Positions 24,856 to 33,461 of a stretch of 44,867 nt of DNA are shown here, in pieces; position 1 is the stretch's first letter; each line of letters begins with the position of its first letter. The position numbers and the translations under genes were made by a program. The notes below the pieces were generated by a model. It was given only the letters and a program-made list of their open reading frames with translations, had not been told where the DNA came from and made no database searches. The stretch comes from Pseudoxanthomonas sp. Lineage in GTDB: Bacteria; Pseudomonadota; Gammaproteobacteria; Xanthomonadales; Xanthomonadaceae. The stretch covers positions 1 to 44,867 of the forward strand of contig NZ_DASYGY010000005.1 of the NCBI RefSeq assembly GCF_035999195.1, given 5' to 3'.

Positions 24856-25446
24856 TCAGGCCGACAGCGCTTCCAGCGTCTTGAACACCTGCGGCACGGC
24901 CATGGCCGGGGTGCCGCCGTTGACGGACACGGCACGCAGGCCGTGCTGGTAGCTCTGCCAGATCATCTCGTCTGCATGCTGGATGTCGACGCCGCGGAAT
25001 TCACCGGCGCCCATGCCGCGGCTCAGTTCCAGCCGCACCGGTTCGCGCATGCGGCGCAGTGCGGTGTTCATTTCGGCCTCGACGGTCGGCGACCAGCGCG
25101 CCGACACGCTCCAGAGTGCGGGGAAGGCGATGAAGTTGGCGGCGTCTTCGCGCGCCATCCAGAAATAGAAATCCAGAATACGCTGCGCATGCGTGGAACC
25201 CTGCGGACGCTCCACCATCGGTGCCCGCCGCGCGGTGTAATCGCGGATCAGCAGGGTGGCGATGATGTCGGCCTTGGTCTCGAAGTGCAGGATCACGCCG
25301 CGCGCGCTGAGTCCGGTTTCCTCGCCCAGGTCCATCAGCGTGGTCTGGTCGAAGCCCTTGGTGAAGAACAGCCGGCGGGCGGCCGCCAGCACGGCTTCCC
25401 GTGTTTCCTGGCTGGTACGTCGCTTGTGGGTCTGGCTATGGTTCAC
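24856..25446 (-). CDS. TetR-family transcriptional regulator
   Basis: 196 residues from a GTG start with GGAG six bases upstream; an ATG 20 codons earlier has no good ribosome site. The N-terminal helix-turn-helix domain reads TREAVLAAARRLFFTKGFDQTTLMDLGEETGLSARGVILHFETKADI, cut here by the typical TetR pattern; the C-terminal ligand domain is divergent. TetR proteins usually repress a neighbour until a small ligand binds. It sits between the secreted-protein gene (convergent) and fliR (same strand, about 210 bases away), with no obvious enzyme or pump target nearby. Its link to flagella is unclear. Confidence 0.85.
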   Translation of the reverse strand: MNHSQTHKRRTSQETREAVLAAARRLFFTKGFDQTTLMDLGEETGLSARGVILHFETKADIIATLLIRDYTARRAPMVERPQGSTHAQRILDFYFWMAREDAANFIAFPALWSVSARWSPTVEAEMNTALRRMREPVRLELSRGMGAGEFRGVDIQHADEMIWQSYQHGLRAVSVNGGTPAMAVPQVFKTLEALSA

Positions 25447-25656
25447 GGCAATCTCCGGTGTGCGGCGGGAGCGATACCGGCGTGGGACGGCGGTGTTCCG
25501 CTCCATGCGCAGGCGTATGCGGCAGCTCCCTTGCCCCCATTCTGCACAACTTCATGCATTTAGTGGAACCGGCGACGCAGTTTGATGTGATAAGGGCGCG
25601 CGATGTGCTTCAACTGTGCGCTTCGGCACCGTTTCACGAACGTGACTTCCGCGGGC

Positions 25657-26448
25657 TCAGGCCGTGATGCGGCGCGCGGCGTCGAACGACAGGTCGAAGA
25701 TCCGTTGCACCGGCGGCCCCAGTTCGCCGGCCAGCAACGCCAGCAGGAACAGGCCCAGCAGCAGCGCGGTGGGCAGGCCCAGCTGGATCGGGTTGAGCGC
25801 CGGCGCGGCACGCCCCAGCACGCCGAAGGCCAGGTTCACCGCCAGCATGGCCACCATCACCGGAAGCGCCAGCCCCACCGCCGCGCGCAGGATGTGGGTG
25901 AACAGCATCGGCGCCACCTCCAGCATCTGCTGCACATCGGGCAGCGCCGTACCGATGGGCAGCGAGCGGTAGCTGTCCACCAGCAGCGACACCAGCGCCA
26001 GGTGGCCATTGGCGGTGAAGAACAGCAGACCGAAGGCCAGGTAGAACCACTGGCCGACGACGCCGGAGTTCACCCCGCGCAACGGGTCCGACATCTGCGC
26101 GAAGGCCAGGCCGGTGCCCTGCGAGATCAGTTCGCCCGCCATCGCGCCGGCCTCGAAGGCCAGGCGCAGCATGAAGCCCATGCTCGCGCCGACGGCGAGT
26201 TCGCGCGCCACGTTCAGCACGGTGCTGGCGTCGAAGGCGATGCGGTCGGGTGTGCCCGGCAACAGCGGGGCTAGCGCCATCGCCAGCGCGCCGGCGATGA
26301 TGACGCGCACCCGCACCGACACCGCGCGCGTGCCGATCAGCGGCGCCGCCATCAGCAGCGCACCCGTGCGCAGCATGGTCCACAGGATGGCGTTGATCAT
26401 CCCGAAGGCCTGCTGGCCGTCGATCACCATCTGGGTAGCTGGATCCAT
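25657..26448 (-). CDS. fliR: Flagellar export gate protein FliR
   Basis: 263 residues, the family's usual length, with about six membrane helices. The start MDPATQMVIDGQQAFG is chosen because upstream codons fall in the repeat array at 26455-26560. FliR completes the FliP5-FliQ4-FliR1 core of the flagellar type III export gate. It is the last gene of the fliL-R run. Confidence 0.96.
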   Translation of the reverse strand: MDPATQMVIDGQQAFGMINAILWTMLRTGALLMAAPLIGTRAVSVRVRVIIAGALAMALAPLLPGTPDRIAFDASTVLNVARELAVGASMGFMLRLAFEAGAMAGELISQGTGLAFAQMSDPLRGVNSGVVGQWFYLAFGLLFFTANGHLALVSLLVDSYRSLPIGTALPDVQQMLEVAPMLFTHILRAAVGLALPVMVAMLAVNLAFGVLGRAAPALNPIQLGLPTALLLGLFLLALLAGELGPPVQRIFDLSFDAARRITA

Positions 26449-26454
26449 GGGGGC

Positions 26455-26560
26455 GGGGATTCGGGAGTCGGGATTGGAGATTCGTTGGAGGGGTGGGATC
26501 GATGAGGGCGGCAGGGTCGTGCTGTTGCCCAATCCCGAATCCCGTCTCCCGAATCCCGTC
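26455..26560. repeat. Palindromic heptamer-type array between fliQ and fliR
   Basis: Arms at about 26455-26484 and 26529-26560 are built from GGGATTC/GGGATTG heptamers and their complements. They fill most of the 116-base spacer. Confidence 0.75.
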
Positions 26561-26564
26561 GGCG

Positions 26565-26834
26565 TCAGCCGATCAAATGCGGCAGCCGCTGGAACAGCGC
26601 CGTGGTGTATTCCACCAGTACGCCCAGCAGGTAGCTGCCGGTGGCGAACAGGGCGGCAGTCAGCGCGATGGCCTTGGCGACGAAGGCGATGGTCGGCTCG
26701 TTGAGCTGGGTGGCGGCCTGGATCACGCCGATCACCACGCCGACCACCAGGACGACGAGCAGCAGCGGGCCACCGACCCAGAGGGCGATTTCCAGACCAT
26801 CGCGAAGTTCGGTGAGGGCGGTTTCGGGGCTCAT
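26565..26834 (-). CDS. fliQ: Flagellar export gate protein FliQ
   Basis: 89 residues, exactly the family length, with two membrane helices (about 15-40 and 52-75) and the family pattern VVGVVIGVIQAATQLNEPTIAFVAK. The start MSPETALTELRDGL is chosen; longer in-frame extensions would translate the upstream repeat array. FliQ forms the outer ring of the FliPQR export core. Confidence 0.97.
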   Translation of the reverse strand: MSPETALTELRDGLEIALWVGGPLLLVVLVVGVVIGVIQAATQLNEPTIAFVAKAIALTAALFATGSYLLGVLVEYTTALFQRLPHLIG

Positions 26835-26840
26835 GGGATG

Positions 26841-26981
26841 ACCGTGATTCGTGATTCGTGATTCGTGATTTGTGATGGGTGATTGGTGATTCGTGATTCG
26901 TGAAGAGACCGGAGTGCTATCCGTAGATTGGCTTTTGATTCTTCCAATCACCCATCACGAATCACGCATCACCAATCACAG
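26841..26981. repeat. Palindromic array of a seven-base repeat between fliP and fliQ
   Basis: Arms at about 26841-26905 (GTGATTC repeats) and 26944-26981 (complementary GAATCAC and CAATCAC repeats). They occupy the whole fliP-fliQ spacer. In other bacteria these genes are usually adjacent or overlapping. Confidence 0.85.
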
Positions 26982-26983
26982 CC

Positions 26984-27793
26984 TCAATTGAAGCTCGCCG
27001 CCAGCGAGCCGACGATCAGCACCCAGCCGTCGACCAGCACGAACAGCAGGATCTTGAACGGCGCGGACACCAGCATCGGCGACAACATCATCATGCCCAT
27101 CGACATCAGCACGCTGGCGACCACCAGGTCGATGATCACGAACGGGATGAAGATCAGGAAGCCGATCTCGAACGCGGTCTTCAGTTCGCTGGTGATGAAG
27201 GAGGCGACGACGATCGGGAACGGCACGGCGTCGGGACCGGTGTAGCTGCCGTGTCCGGCCAGGCCGGCGAACGTCATCAGGTCGGTTTCGCGCACCTGCG
27301 CCAGCATGAAGTCGCGCAGCGGGCCGGTGGTCAGCGTCCAGGCGGTGGAGAAATCGATCTGGCCGTTGAGGTACGGCGCCATGCCCTGCGCCCACGCCTT
27401 CTCGCCGACCGGCATCATCACCAGCATGGTGAGGAACAGCGCCAGGCCCACCAGCACCTGATTGGACGGCGTCTGGCCGGTGCCGAGCGCCTGCCGCAAC
27501 AGGCCCAGCACGATGATGATGCGGGTGAACGCCGTCATCGCCAGCAGCGCGGACGGGATCAGCGTGATCGCCGTCATCAGCAGCAGAGTCTGCAGCGGCA
27601 GGCTGACGGTGTTGTCGCCGACCTGGCCGACGTTGACCTTGGGCAGGGTCGGCAACGCGGGCGCGGTCGGCGCGGAAGGCGCCGCCGGTGCCGCCACGGG
27701 TGCCGGGTCAGGCACTGTGGCCGCCTGCGCGAACGCCAGCGTCGGCGCGGCCAGCCAGAGCAGGCAGATCAGGGAAAGGACGAAACGACGCAT
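26984..27793 (-). CDS. fliP: Flagellar export gate protein FliP
   Basis: 269 residues. A cleavable signal peptide (ending AFA) is typical of FliP and rare among export-gate proteins. An Ala/Pro-rich stretch follows, then the core with the signatures LLMTAITLIPSALLAMTAFTRIIIVLGLLRQALG and FITSELKTAFEIGFLIFIPF. It lies one base after fliO, whose product helps FliP assemble, and forms the pentamer at the base of the export channel. Confidence 0.97.
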   Translation of the reverse strand: MRRFVLSLICLLWLAAPTLAFAQAATVPDPAPVAAPAAPSAPTAPALPTLPKVNVGQVGDNTVSLPLQTLLLMTAITLIPSALLAMTAFTRIIIVLGLLRQALGTGQTPSNQVLVGLALFLTMLVMMPVGEKAWAQGMAPYLNGQIDFSTAWTLTTGPLRDFMLAQVRETDLMTFAGLAGHGSYTGPDAVPFPIVVASFITSELKTAFEIGFLIFIPFVIIDLVVASVLMSMGMMMLSPMLVSAPFKILLFVLVDGWVLIVGSLAASFN

Positions 27794-27794
27794 C

Positions 27795-28187
27795 TCAGGA
27801 CTCTTTGCGCAGGCGCTTGGCCAGCAGTTCGGCGAAGTTGGGCATCGTCGGCGCGGGCGCGACGACCAGGGGTTCGGGCAGCGTGTGCAGCGCGGTGATG
27901 CCGCCGGCGGTCACGCCGATCAGCAACTGCTCCTTGCCGACCTCGATCACCATCACGCGCTCCTTGGCGCCGACCGACAGCATCGACACCACGCGCAGCT
28001 GTTCGCTGGGACGTATGCCGACGCCCGTGCCCGGCATGCGCTTGAGCAGCCAGGCCAGGCCAAGGATCAGGCCCAGTACCAGGATCAGCCCGACCAGCGC
28101 ACCGCCGATGCCGGGCGTGGAAGGGGCATGCTGGCCGATCTTCTGCGCGGGTGCGGCGGCGGAGGCGAGCAGGGCGAAGGCGTGCAT
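27795..28187 (-). CDS. fliO: Flagellar biosynthesis protein FliO
   Basis: 130 residues. One membrane helix (GGALVGLILVLGLILGLAWLLKRM) is followed by a cytoplasmic domain with the FliO pattern LRVVSMLSVGAKERVMVIEVGKEQLLIGVTAGGITAL. FliO is a scaffold for FliP oligomers. It stands between fliN and fliP as in most gammaproteobacteria. Confidence 0.95.
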   Translation of the reverse strand: MHAFALLASAAAPAQKIGQHAPSTPGIGGALVGLILVLGLILGLAWLLKRMPGTGVGIRPSEQLRVVSMLSVGAKERVMVIEVGKEQLLIGVTAGGITALHTLPEPLVVAPAPTMPNFAELLAKRLRKES

Positions 28188-28197
28188 GGCGATCGGC

Positions 28198-28545
28198 TCA
28201 GCGCAGGCGGCGGATGCGTTCGCTGGGGCTGACCACGTCGGTCAGCCGCACACCGAAGCGGTCATTCACCACCACCACTTCGCCATGTGCGATCAGCGTG
28301 CCGTTGACGAACACGTCCAGCGGATCGCCGGCGCCGCGCTCCAGTTCCACCACCGAGCCCTGGTTGAGCTGCAGCAGGTTGCGTATCGGCATGCGCGTGC
28401 GCCCGACTTCCAGCGACAGCGTCACCGGCACGTCGAGGATGACGTCCAGACTCATGTCGGCCTCGTGGGCGGCCGGCGCGGGATGGCCGGCGAGCTCGGT
28501 GTCGCCGAAGGCGGTGGCGAGGGCTTCTTCGTTCTCGGGGATCAT
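28198..28545 (-). CDS. fliN: Flagellar switch protein FliN
   Basis: 115 residues. The SpoA (FliMN_C) domain is at about 35-110: VPVTLSLEVGRTRMPIRNLLQLNQGSVVELERGAGDPLDVFVNG with the typical VNDRFGVRLTDV end. FliN forms the base of the C ring and docks FliH of the export ATPase complex. Its ATG overlaps the fliM stop by 4 bases. Confidence 0.97.
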   Translation of the reverse strand: MIPENEEALATAFGDTELAGHPAPAAHEADMSLDVILDVPVTLSLEVGRTRMPIRNLLQLNQGSVVELERGAGDPLDVFVNGTLIAHGEVVVVNDRFGVRLTDVVSPSERIRRLR

Positions 28546-29579
28546 GGTGTGGCGTCCTGGAAGGCGACGGGTGCGAGGGCGTGGCGGGGCGGGGCGGGCT
28601 GGTGGCGGCTGCCGGGCGGATGGTGGGCGGTGATCTTCACGGCGTTCTGGCCGTTGGAGATGCCGAATTCGCCGGTGAACACGGGCACCTGCTCCACGCA
28701 GACCGGCACCGACTTGGGCAGGTCGATCGGCAGGATGTCGCCGACCTTCAGGCGGGTCAGCTCGCGCAGGTTGATGCGCTTCTCCGCCAGTACGCTGGAC
28801 ACGGTGACTTCGGCGCCGCGCAACTGCTCGTGCAGGGTCACGCGGAAGCTGTCGTCGTCGTGCACGCGGTCGGACTGGATGCCGGCGTCCAGCAGCTCGC
28901 GGATCGGTTCCAGCATGGAGTAGGGCAGGGTCACGTGCAGGTCGCCGCCACCGCCGTCGAGCTCCACGTGGAAGCGGCTGACCACCACGTATTCGCGCGG
29001 GCTGACGATGTTGGCGAAGTGCGGATTGACCTCGCTGGTGATGTACTCGAAATCCACCGGCATCACCGGCGCCCACGCATCGATCAGGTCGGCGAAGGTC
29101 TGCTTCAGCAGCAGCTGGATCACGCGCATCTCGGTGGCGGTAAACTCGCGGCCTTCGATCTTGGCCGGGTAGCGGCCGTCGCCGCCGAAGAAGTTGTCCA
29201 CCATCGTGAACACCAGCTTCGGCTCGAACACGATCAGGCCGACGCCGCGCAGCGGCTTGAACTTCACCAGGTTGAGGTTGGTGGGCACGTACAGCGAATG
29301 CAGGTAGTCGCTGAACTTGATGGTCTCGATGCCCCGCACCGACAGCTCGGCGGAGCGGCGCAGCAGGTTGAACAGGCCGATCCGCCACGTGCGCACGAAG
29401 CGCTCGTTGATCATCTCCAGCGTCGGCAGGCGTCCGCGGACGATGCGGTCCTGGCTGGCGAAATCGTAGGTCCGCGCCACCGTCGGGTCCTGCGGCGGTT
29501 CCTCGGTCTCGATGACGCCGGAGTCGACGCCGTTGAGCAGGGCGTCGATCTCGTCTTGCGACAGCAGGTCACTGGTCAT
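28542..29579 (-). CDS. fliM: Flagellar switch protein FliM
   Basis: 345 residues. The N-terminal peptide LLSQDEIDALLNGV is the CheY-P docking segment shared by FliM proteins. A CheC-like middle domain with GGDGRYPAK and a C-terminal SpoA domain (KVGDILPIDLPKSVPVCVEQVPVF) follow. A short basic/Pro tail ends it. FliM binds phospho-CheY and turns the motor from counterclockwise to clockwise. It lies 15 bases after fliL and overlaps fliN. Confidence 0.98.
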   Translation of the reverse strand: MTSDLLSQDEIDALLNGVDSGVIETEEPPQDPTVARTYDFASQDRIVRGRLPTLEMINERFVRTWRIGLFNLLRRSAELSVRGIETIKFSDYLHSLYVPTNLNLVKFKPLRGVGLIVFEPKLVFTMVDNFFGGDGRYPAKIEGREFTATEMRVIQLLLKQTFADLIDAWAPVMPVDFEYITSEVNPHFANIVSPREYVVVSRFHVELDGGGGDLHVTLPYSMLEPIRELLDAGIQSDRVHDDDSFRVTLHEQLRGAEVTVSSVLAEKRINLRELTRLKVGDILPIDLPKSVPVCVEQVPVFTGEFGISNGQNAVKITAHHPPGSRHQPAPPRHALAPVAFQDATP

Positions 29580-29594
29580 GGCGGCAGGCGTCCG

Positions 29595-30122
29595 TCACTG
29601 CATCACGAAGCTGGTGAAGAGGATCGACTCGGCGCTGGGCTTGCCGGTCTCGGCCACCATCAGTGCCTTCACTTCGCCGAGGGCGGCGTTCTGCAGGCGC
29701 TCCTTGCCTTCGCGCGACATCAGGCTGGCGGCGTCCTGCTGCGCGAACAGCATCAGCAGGCGCGCGCGGATGGCCGGCGCATGCAGCTGGATGGCGGTCA
29801 TCGCCTCGGGATCGCGCGTCATCAGCTGCACTTCCACCTGCAGGTAGCGGGCGCCGCCCGTCTCGCCGACGAGGTTGACGACGAACGGCGGTTCCAGCGC
29901 GAAGTACTGGGCGGGCGCGGGCACTTCGCCCGGCTTCTTGGCCTGCGGCGCGTCGGCCTTCTCTTCCTTCGTGCCGTGGCTGGCGAAGTACCACGCACCG
30001 CCGCCTGCCGCGCCGGCCGCGATCACCGCCACCAGCCCGATGGTCAGCAGCGACTTGCCGCCCTTGGGCTTGTCGCCCTTGTCGGCCTTGGATTTGCTTG
30101 CGTTCTTGTCGGCGGCTGCCAC
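29595..30122 (-). CDS. fliL: Flagellar basal body-associated protein FliL
   Basis: 175 residues from a GTG start with AGGAGA upstream. An ATG 13 codons earlier is excluded because it would overlap the -12 box of the sigma-54 promoter. A Lys-rich cytoplasmic tip, a membrane helix (LLTIGLVAVIAAGAAGGGAWYF) and a periplasmic FliL domain follow (YFALEPPFVVNLVG, RYLQVEVQLMTRD). FliL rings surround the stator and aid torque at high load. It heads fliLMNOPQR. Confidence 0.94.
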   Translation of the reverse strand: MAAADKNASKSKADKGDKPKGGKSLLTIGLVAVIAAGAAGGGAWYFASHGTKEEKADAPQAKKPGEVPAPAQYFALEPPFVVNLVGETGGARYLQVEVQLMTRDPEAMTAIQLHAPAIRARLLMLFAQQDAASLMSREGKERLQNAALGEVKALMVAETGKPSAESILFTSFVMQ

Positions 30123-30156
30123 GGCGCGGGATCTCCTGAGGGGTCGATCCAGGGGA

Positions 30157-30172
30157 TGCAAGCGGTGTGCCG
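30157..30172 (-). promoter_or_regulatory. Sigma-54 (RpoN) promoter of the fliLMNOPQR operon
   Basis: Minus strand CGGCACACCGCTTGCA has GG and GC exactly 10 bases apart, with the GGCAC and TTGCA halves of the consensus. The inferred start is near 30146, about 24 bases before the fliL GTG. Confidence 0.85.
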
Positions 30173-30233
30173 TGACGGGGGCGGGAAGCCGACGGGGTTT
30201 TGACGGGGAGCCTGCGGCGGCGGGGACTCCCGG

Positions 30234-30363
30234 TGTGGGAGCGACGTCAGTCGCGATGAAGGATCAGGACGGCTGCCCACTGGGGCTGCCCTGGTCGATC
30301 GCGCCAAGTGGCAGGGGTTCCGGGTGCCGACGGTCCGCGTTCGCGACTTACGTCGCTCCCACA
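30234..30363. repeat. Inverted pair of REP-like elements between fliK and fliL
   Basis: A copy at 30234-30256 and an inverted copy at 30341-30363 match the TGTGGGAGCGAC element of the cheA-motC spacer, with one base change in the first. They lie upstream of the fliL promoter and after the fliK-bound side; no gene is seen in 30123-30391. Confidence 0.85.
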
Positions 30364-30391
30364 GGAGTTCGCCGGGTACCCGGGTAGCCCG

Positions 30392-31594
30392 TCAGGCGTA
30401 AGCGTCGACCAGGCCGCGGGCGGTCATGCGGACGGTGCGGGGCGCCTCGACGGCGGGTTCGCCGGCGTCGGGCCCGCCTTCGCCGTGCTGCGAACCGCCG
30501 CCCTTCGACGGCGGTGACTGCTGCTGTCCCACGTCGGCATGCGCCAGCTGGAAGCCCTGCTGGCCCAGCATGTCGCGCAGGCGCGGCAGGCTGCTTTCCA
30601 GTGCCTGGCGGACCTCGGCCTGGGCGCTGGAGAAGTCGGCGTGGACGCGGTCGCCTTCCAGGCGCAGCCGGATTTCCACCGTGCCCAGGTCGTTCGGGGT
30701 GACCTTGATGTGGGCGTGGCCGATCTTCTGGTCGGCCATCCAGCGCACGGCGTCGCCGATGTCCTCGTCGAAGTGACCGCCATGCAGGTCGGCGCTTGGC
30801 GCGTCCATCGCGTTGACGGTGTCGGTGCGCGACAGGCCGAGCGCCTGGTTCGACGCGCCGACGCCGGCCAGCAGGGTGCCGGTCGGCACGGCGGTGTCGC
30901 CGTCGTCGCTGCGGAAGGCGTCGACCAGGTCGCGTCCCAGGGTGATCGCCTCGGGCACGGCGGCGGCGACCTGGCCCGTGGCCAGGTGCGTCGCGAAGGA
31001 CAGCAGGTTCTGCAGCGGCGCCTTGGCGTCGGTCGTGGCAGCGGCCGGCGTCGCGGTCGTCCCGGGGGCGACGGTCTGGCCTGCATCGGCCGCCGGGCCC
31101 GTCGCGATCGCGCCCGGCAACGTGGCCGGGATCGCGGCGCGACCGCCGGCCAGCAGCGCATCGGCGGGAAGCGGCGCGTTGGCCGCGGGCTGCGCGCCAG
31201 CGAGCAGGAGATGGCCGAGCGGATCGGTGAGCATGGTGGCGGTCGCATCCGCAGCCAGCGCCGGCTGGAGCGGAGGCAGTTCCATCAGGATCGGCGGTAC
31301 CAGCGACGCCACCGTGGCGTCGTCGGGCGTGTCGTCCTCGGCGGAGGCGCGTGCCGCCTCGTCCTGCCTGCCGGCGACCGCCTTGTCCGGGCGCTGCCGG
31401 ACGGGCTCCTTGGCTTCGGCGGTGCGCGCGTCCGGTGCACGCGCCGCATCATCGCGCCTGGCAGGACGACGCACCATGTCGTCGAACGCCGGCTTCTTCG
31501 CAGGCGCCTCGTTCGTGTCGGCAGGGATGGCCGACGCCGTCGACGGAGACGGCGCCTTCATGGCGAAGTTCAGCGCGGACGTCGGCGACGGCAT
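30392..31594 (-). CDS. fliK: Flagellar hook-length control protein FliK
   Basis: 400 residues. A long, low-complexity Ala/Pro/Asp-rich ruler region is followed by the conserved C-terminal Flg_hook domain at about 270-350 (IGHAHIKVTPNDLGTVEIRLRLEGDRVHADF, then LRDMLGQQGFQLAHADV). FliK measures the hook and triggers FlhB to change export specificity. It shares one base with the end of fliJ (TGATG) and is the last gene of the fliE-K run. Confidence 0.95.
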   Translation of the reverse strand: MPSPTSALNFAMKAPSPSTASAIPADTNEAPAKKPAFDDMVRRPARRDDAARAPDARTAEAKEPVRQRPDKAVAGRQDEAARASAEDDTPDDATVASLVPPILMELPPLQPALAADATATMLTDPLGHLLLAGAQPAANAPLPADALLAGGRAAIPATLPGAIATGPAADAGQTVAPGTTATPAAATTDAKAPLQNLLSFATHLATGQVAAAVPEAITLGRDLVDAFRSDDGDTAVPTGTLLAGVGASNQALGLSRTDTVNAMDAPSADLHGGHFDEDIGDAVRWMADQKIGHAHIKVTPNDLGTVEIRLRLEGDRVHADFSSAQAEVRQALESSLPRLRDMLGQQGFQLAHADVGQQQSPPSKGGGSQHGEGGPDAGEPAVEAPRTVRMTARGLVDAYA

Positions 31595-32046
31595 CAGGCG
31601 TCCTCGTTCTCGCGGGCGGTCGCAGCCAGGCGGGCGCGACGCGCGCCGACGTCATCCATCTCGCGCTGGTCGCGGCGGTCGACGATGAGTTTTTCCTGCA
31701 CGCGGTAGCTGGCGGCCAGCTGTTCCAGCACCTGCTTGTCGCGGCTGGCCAGCAGCAGGCGGTCGCGTTCGATGTCCACGCTGGCGCGGCTGCGGTCCAC
31801 GTTCTGCAACTGCTGCTTGAGCGCCTGGTCGATGCGCTCGAGGAACGCGCGACGGTTGGCCAGCTGCGCCGGACTGGTGGCGGCCATCTGGCTGTTGGCG
31901 TAGTCCTCGGCGTACCGGCGCAGTTCCTCCAGCCGCGACTCGTGCTGGGCGAGCGTGTTCTGGCGCTCGGCCAGCTCGCGGGCGACGGAATCCTCGTGCT
32001 CCTGGGCGCGGCGCAGCAGCGGGTCGATTCGGCGGGACTGCATCAT
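31594..32046 (-). CDS. fliJ: Flagellar export chaperone FliJ
   Basis: 150 residues, nearly all predicted coiled coil (ELAERQNTLAQHESRLEELRRYAE). FliJ sits in the centre of the FliI hexamer and couples the ATPase to FlhA. Two ATG codons stand in tandem; the first is used here. It lies 17 bases after fliI and overlaps fliK by one base. Confidence 0.94.
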   Translation of the reverse strand: MMQSRRIDPLLRRAQEHEDSVARELAERQNTLAQHESRLEELRRYAEDYANSQMAATSPAQLANRRAFLERIDQALKQQLQNVDRSRASVDIERDRLLLASRDKQVLEQLAASYRVQEKLIVDRRDQREMDDVGARRARLAATARENEDA

Positions 32047-32063
32047 CGTGGGGTTCCTTGGCG

Positions 32064-33461
32064 TTACTGCAGGCCGGGCGGCATCGGGATGCCGGCGGCG
32101 AGGTTGCGTTGGATCAGGGATTCCAGGGCGGCGCGGCTGCTCGGCAGGTCGGCGGCGCGGGCCACGTCCTGGCCGAGGAACTCGACGATCTCCGGCCAGC
32201 GTCCCAGCGCTTCGTCCACGGTCGGATCGTTGCCGCGCTGGTAGGCGCCGATGGCGATCAGGTCGCGGTTGCTGTTGTAGGCCGACAGCAGCCGCTTGAG
32301 CTTGCGGATGCGGTCGCGCCAGGTCTCGTCGGCGATCTCGGTGACCACGCGGCTGACCGAGGATTCGACATCGATGGCCGGGTACAGGCCTGCGTCTGCG
32401 ACACGGCGCGACAGCAGGATGTGGCCGTCGAGGATGGCACGCGCGGCGTCGGCGATCGGATCCTGCGGATCGTCGCCCTCGGTCAGCACGGTGTAGAAGG
32501 CGGTGATCGAACCACGGCCCTTGGCGCCGTTGCCCGCGCGCTCCACCAGCGCCGGCAGGCGCGCGAACACCGACGGCGGATAGCCGCGCGTGGTCGGCGG
32601 CTCGCCGACCGACAGGCCGATCTCGCGCTGCGCCTGCGCGAAACGCGTCAGCGAATCCATCAGCAGCAGCACGTTGAGGCCCTGGTCGCGGAACCACTCG
32701 GCGATGGCGGTGGCGCGATACGCGCCCTGCAGGCGCGCCAGCGGCGGCCGGTCGGCGGGACTGGCCACGACCACCGCGCGCGCCAGGCCGGACGGACCCA
32801 GGGTGGTCTCGACGAAATCGCGCACTTCGCGACCGCGTTCGCCGATCAGGCCGACGACAATGACGTCGGCGGCGGTGTAGCGGGTCATCATGCCCAGCAG
32901 CGTGGACTTGCCGACGCCCGAGCCGGCGAACAGGCCGACGCGCTGGCCGCGGCCGATCGGCAGCAGCGCATTGATCGCGCGCACGCCGACGTCCAGCGGT
33001 TGGGTGATCGGTTCGCGCGACAGCGGATTGATCGCGATGCCGGCCAGGCTGACGCTGCCTTCGGCGCGGATCGGGCCGCGGCCGTCGAGCGGCACGCCGT
33101 CGCTGTCGATCACGCGGCCCAGCAGGCCTTCGCCGACTTCCACGCCGCCACGGCGGCGCGAGGGCACCACGCGCGCGTTCGGCAGCAGGCCGTGCAGCTC
33201 GGCGCTGGGCATCAGGTAGGTGCGTTCGCCCGAGAAACCGACCACTTCCGCATCCACCCAGCCACCGTCGACGACTTCCACCTTGCAGGTGGCGCCCATC
33301 GGGGCTTCGCAGCCGATCGCTTCCAGGGTCAGGCCGACGGCGCGGCGCAGGATGCCTTCGCGGATCAGGCCGTGGCCGCCGAGGTCGGGATTGATCTGCG
33401 ACAGCCGCGTGGACAGGCGCAGGTCGCGCGCGGTCAGCCACTCCAGCGGTTGCGCACTCAT
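32064..33461 (-). CDS. fliI: Flagellar export ATPase FliI
   Basis: 465 residues. The F1-ATPase-like core shows the Walker A GLFAGSGVGKSTLLGMM near 165-180, VVVGLIGERGREVRDF, and the Walker B region LLLMDSLTRFAQAQREIGL. FliI hydrolyses ATP at the base of the export apparatus. Its start overlaps the fliH stop by 4 bases. Confidence 0.98.
   Translation of the reverse strand: MSAQPLEWLTARDLRLSTRLSQINPDLGGHGLIREGILRRAVGLTLEAIGCEAPMGATCKVEVVDGGWVDAEVVGFSGERTYLMPSAELHGLLPNARVVPSRRRGGVEVGEGLLGRVIDSDGVPLDGRGPIRAEGSVSLAGIAINPLSREPITQPLDVGVRAINALLPIGRGQRVGLFAGSGVGKSTLLGMMTRYTAADVIVVGLIGERGREVRDFVETTLGPSGLARAVVVASPADRPPLARLQGAYRATAIAEWFRDQGLNVLLLMDSLTRFAQAQREIGLSVGEPPTTRGYPPSVFARLPALVERAGNGAKGRGSITAFYTVLTEGDDPQDPIADAARAILDGHILLSRRVADAGLYPAIDVESSVSRVVTEIADETWRDRIRKLKRLLSAYNSNRDLIAIGAYQRGNDPTVDEALGRWPEIVEFLGQDVARAADLPSSRAALESLIQRNLAAGIPMPPGLQ

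Noticed and set aside
26449..26532. In-frame upstream extensions of fliR and fliQ
   Set aside because: The added residues are translated heptamer repeats (HESRITNH-like) and do not belong to the protein families.
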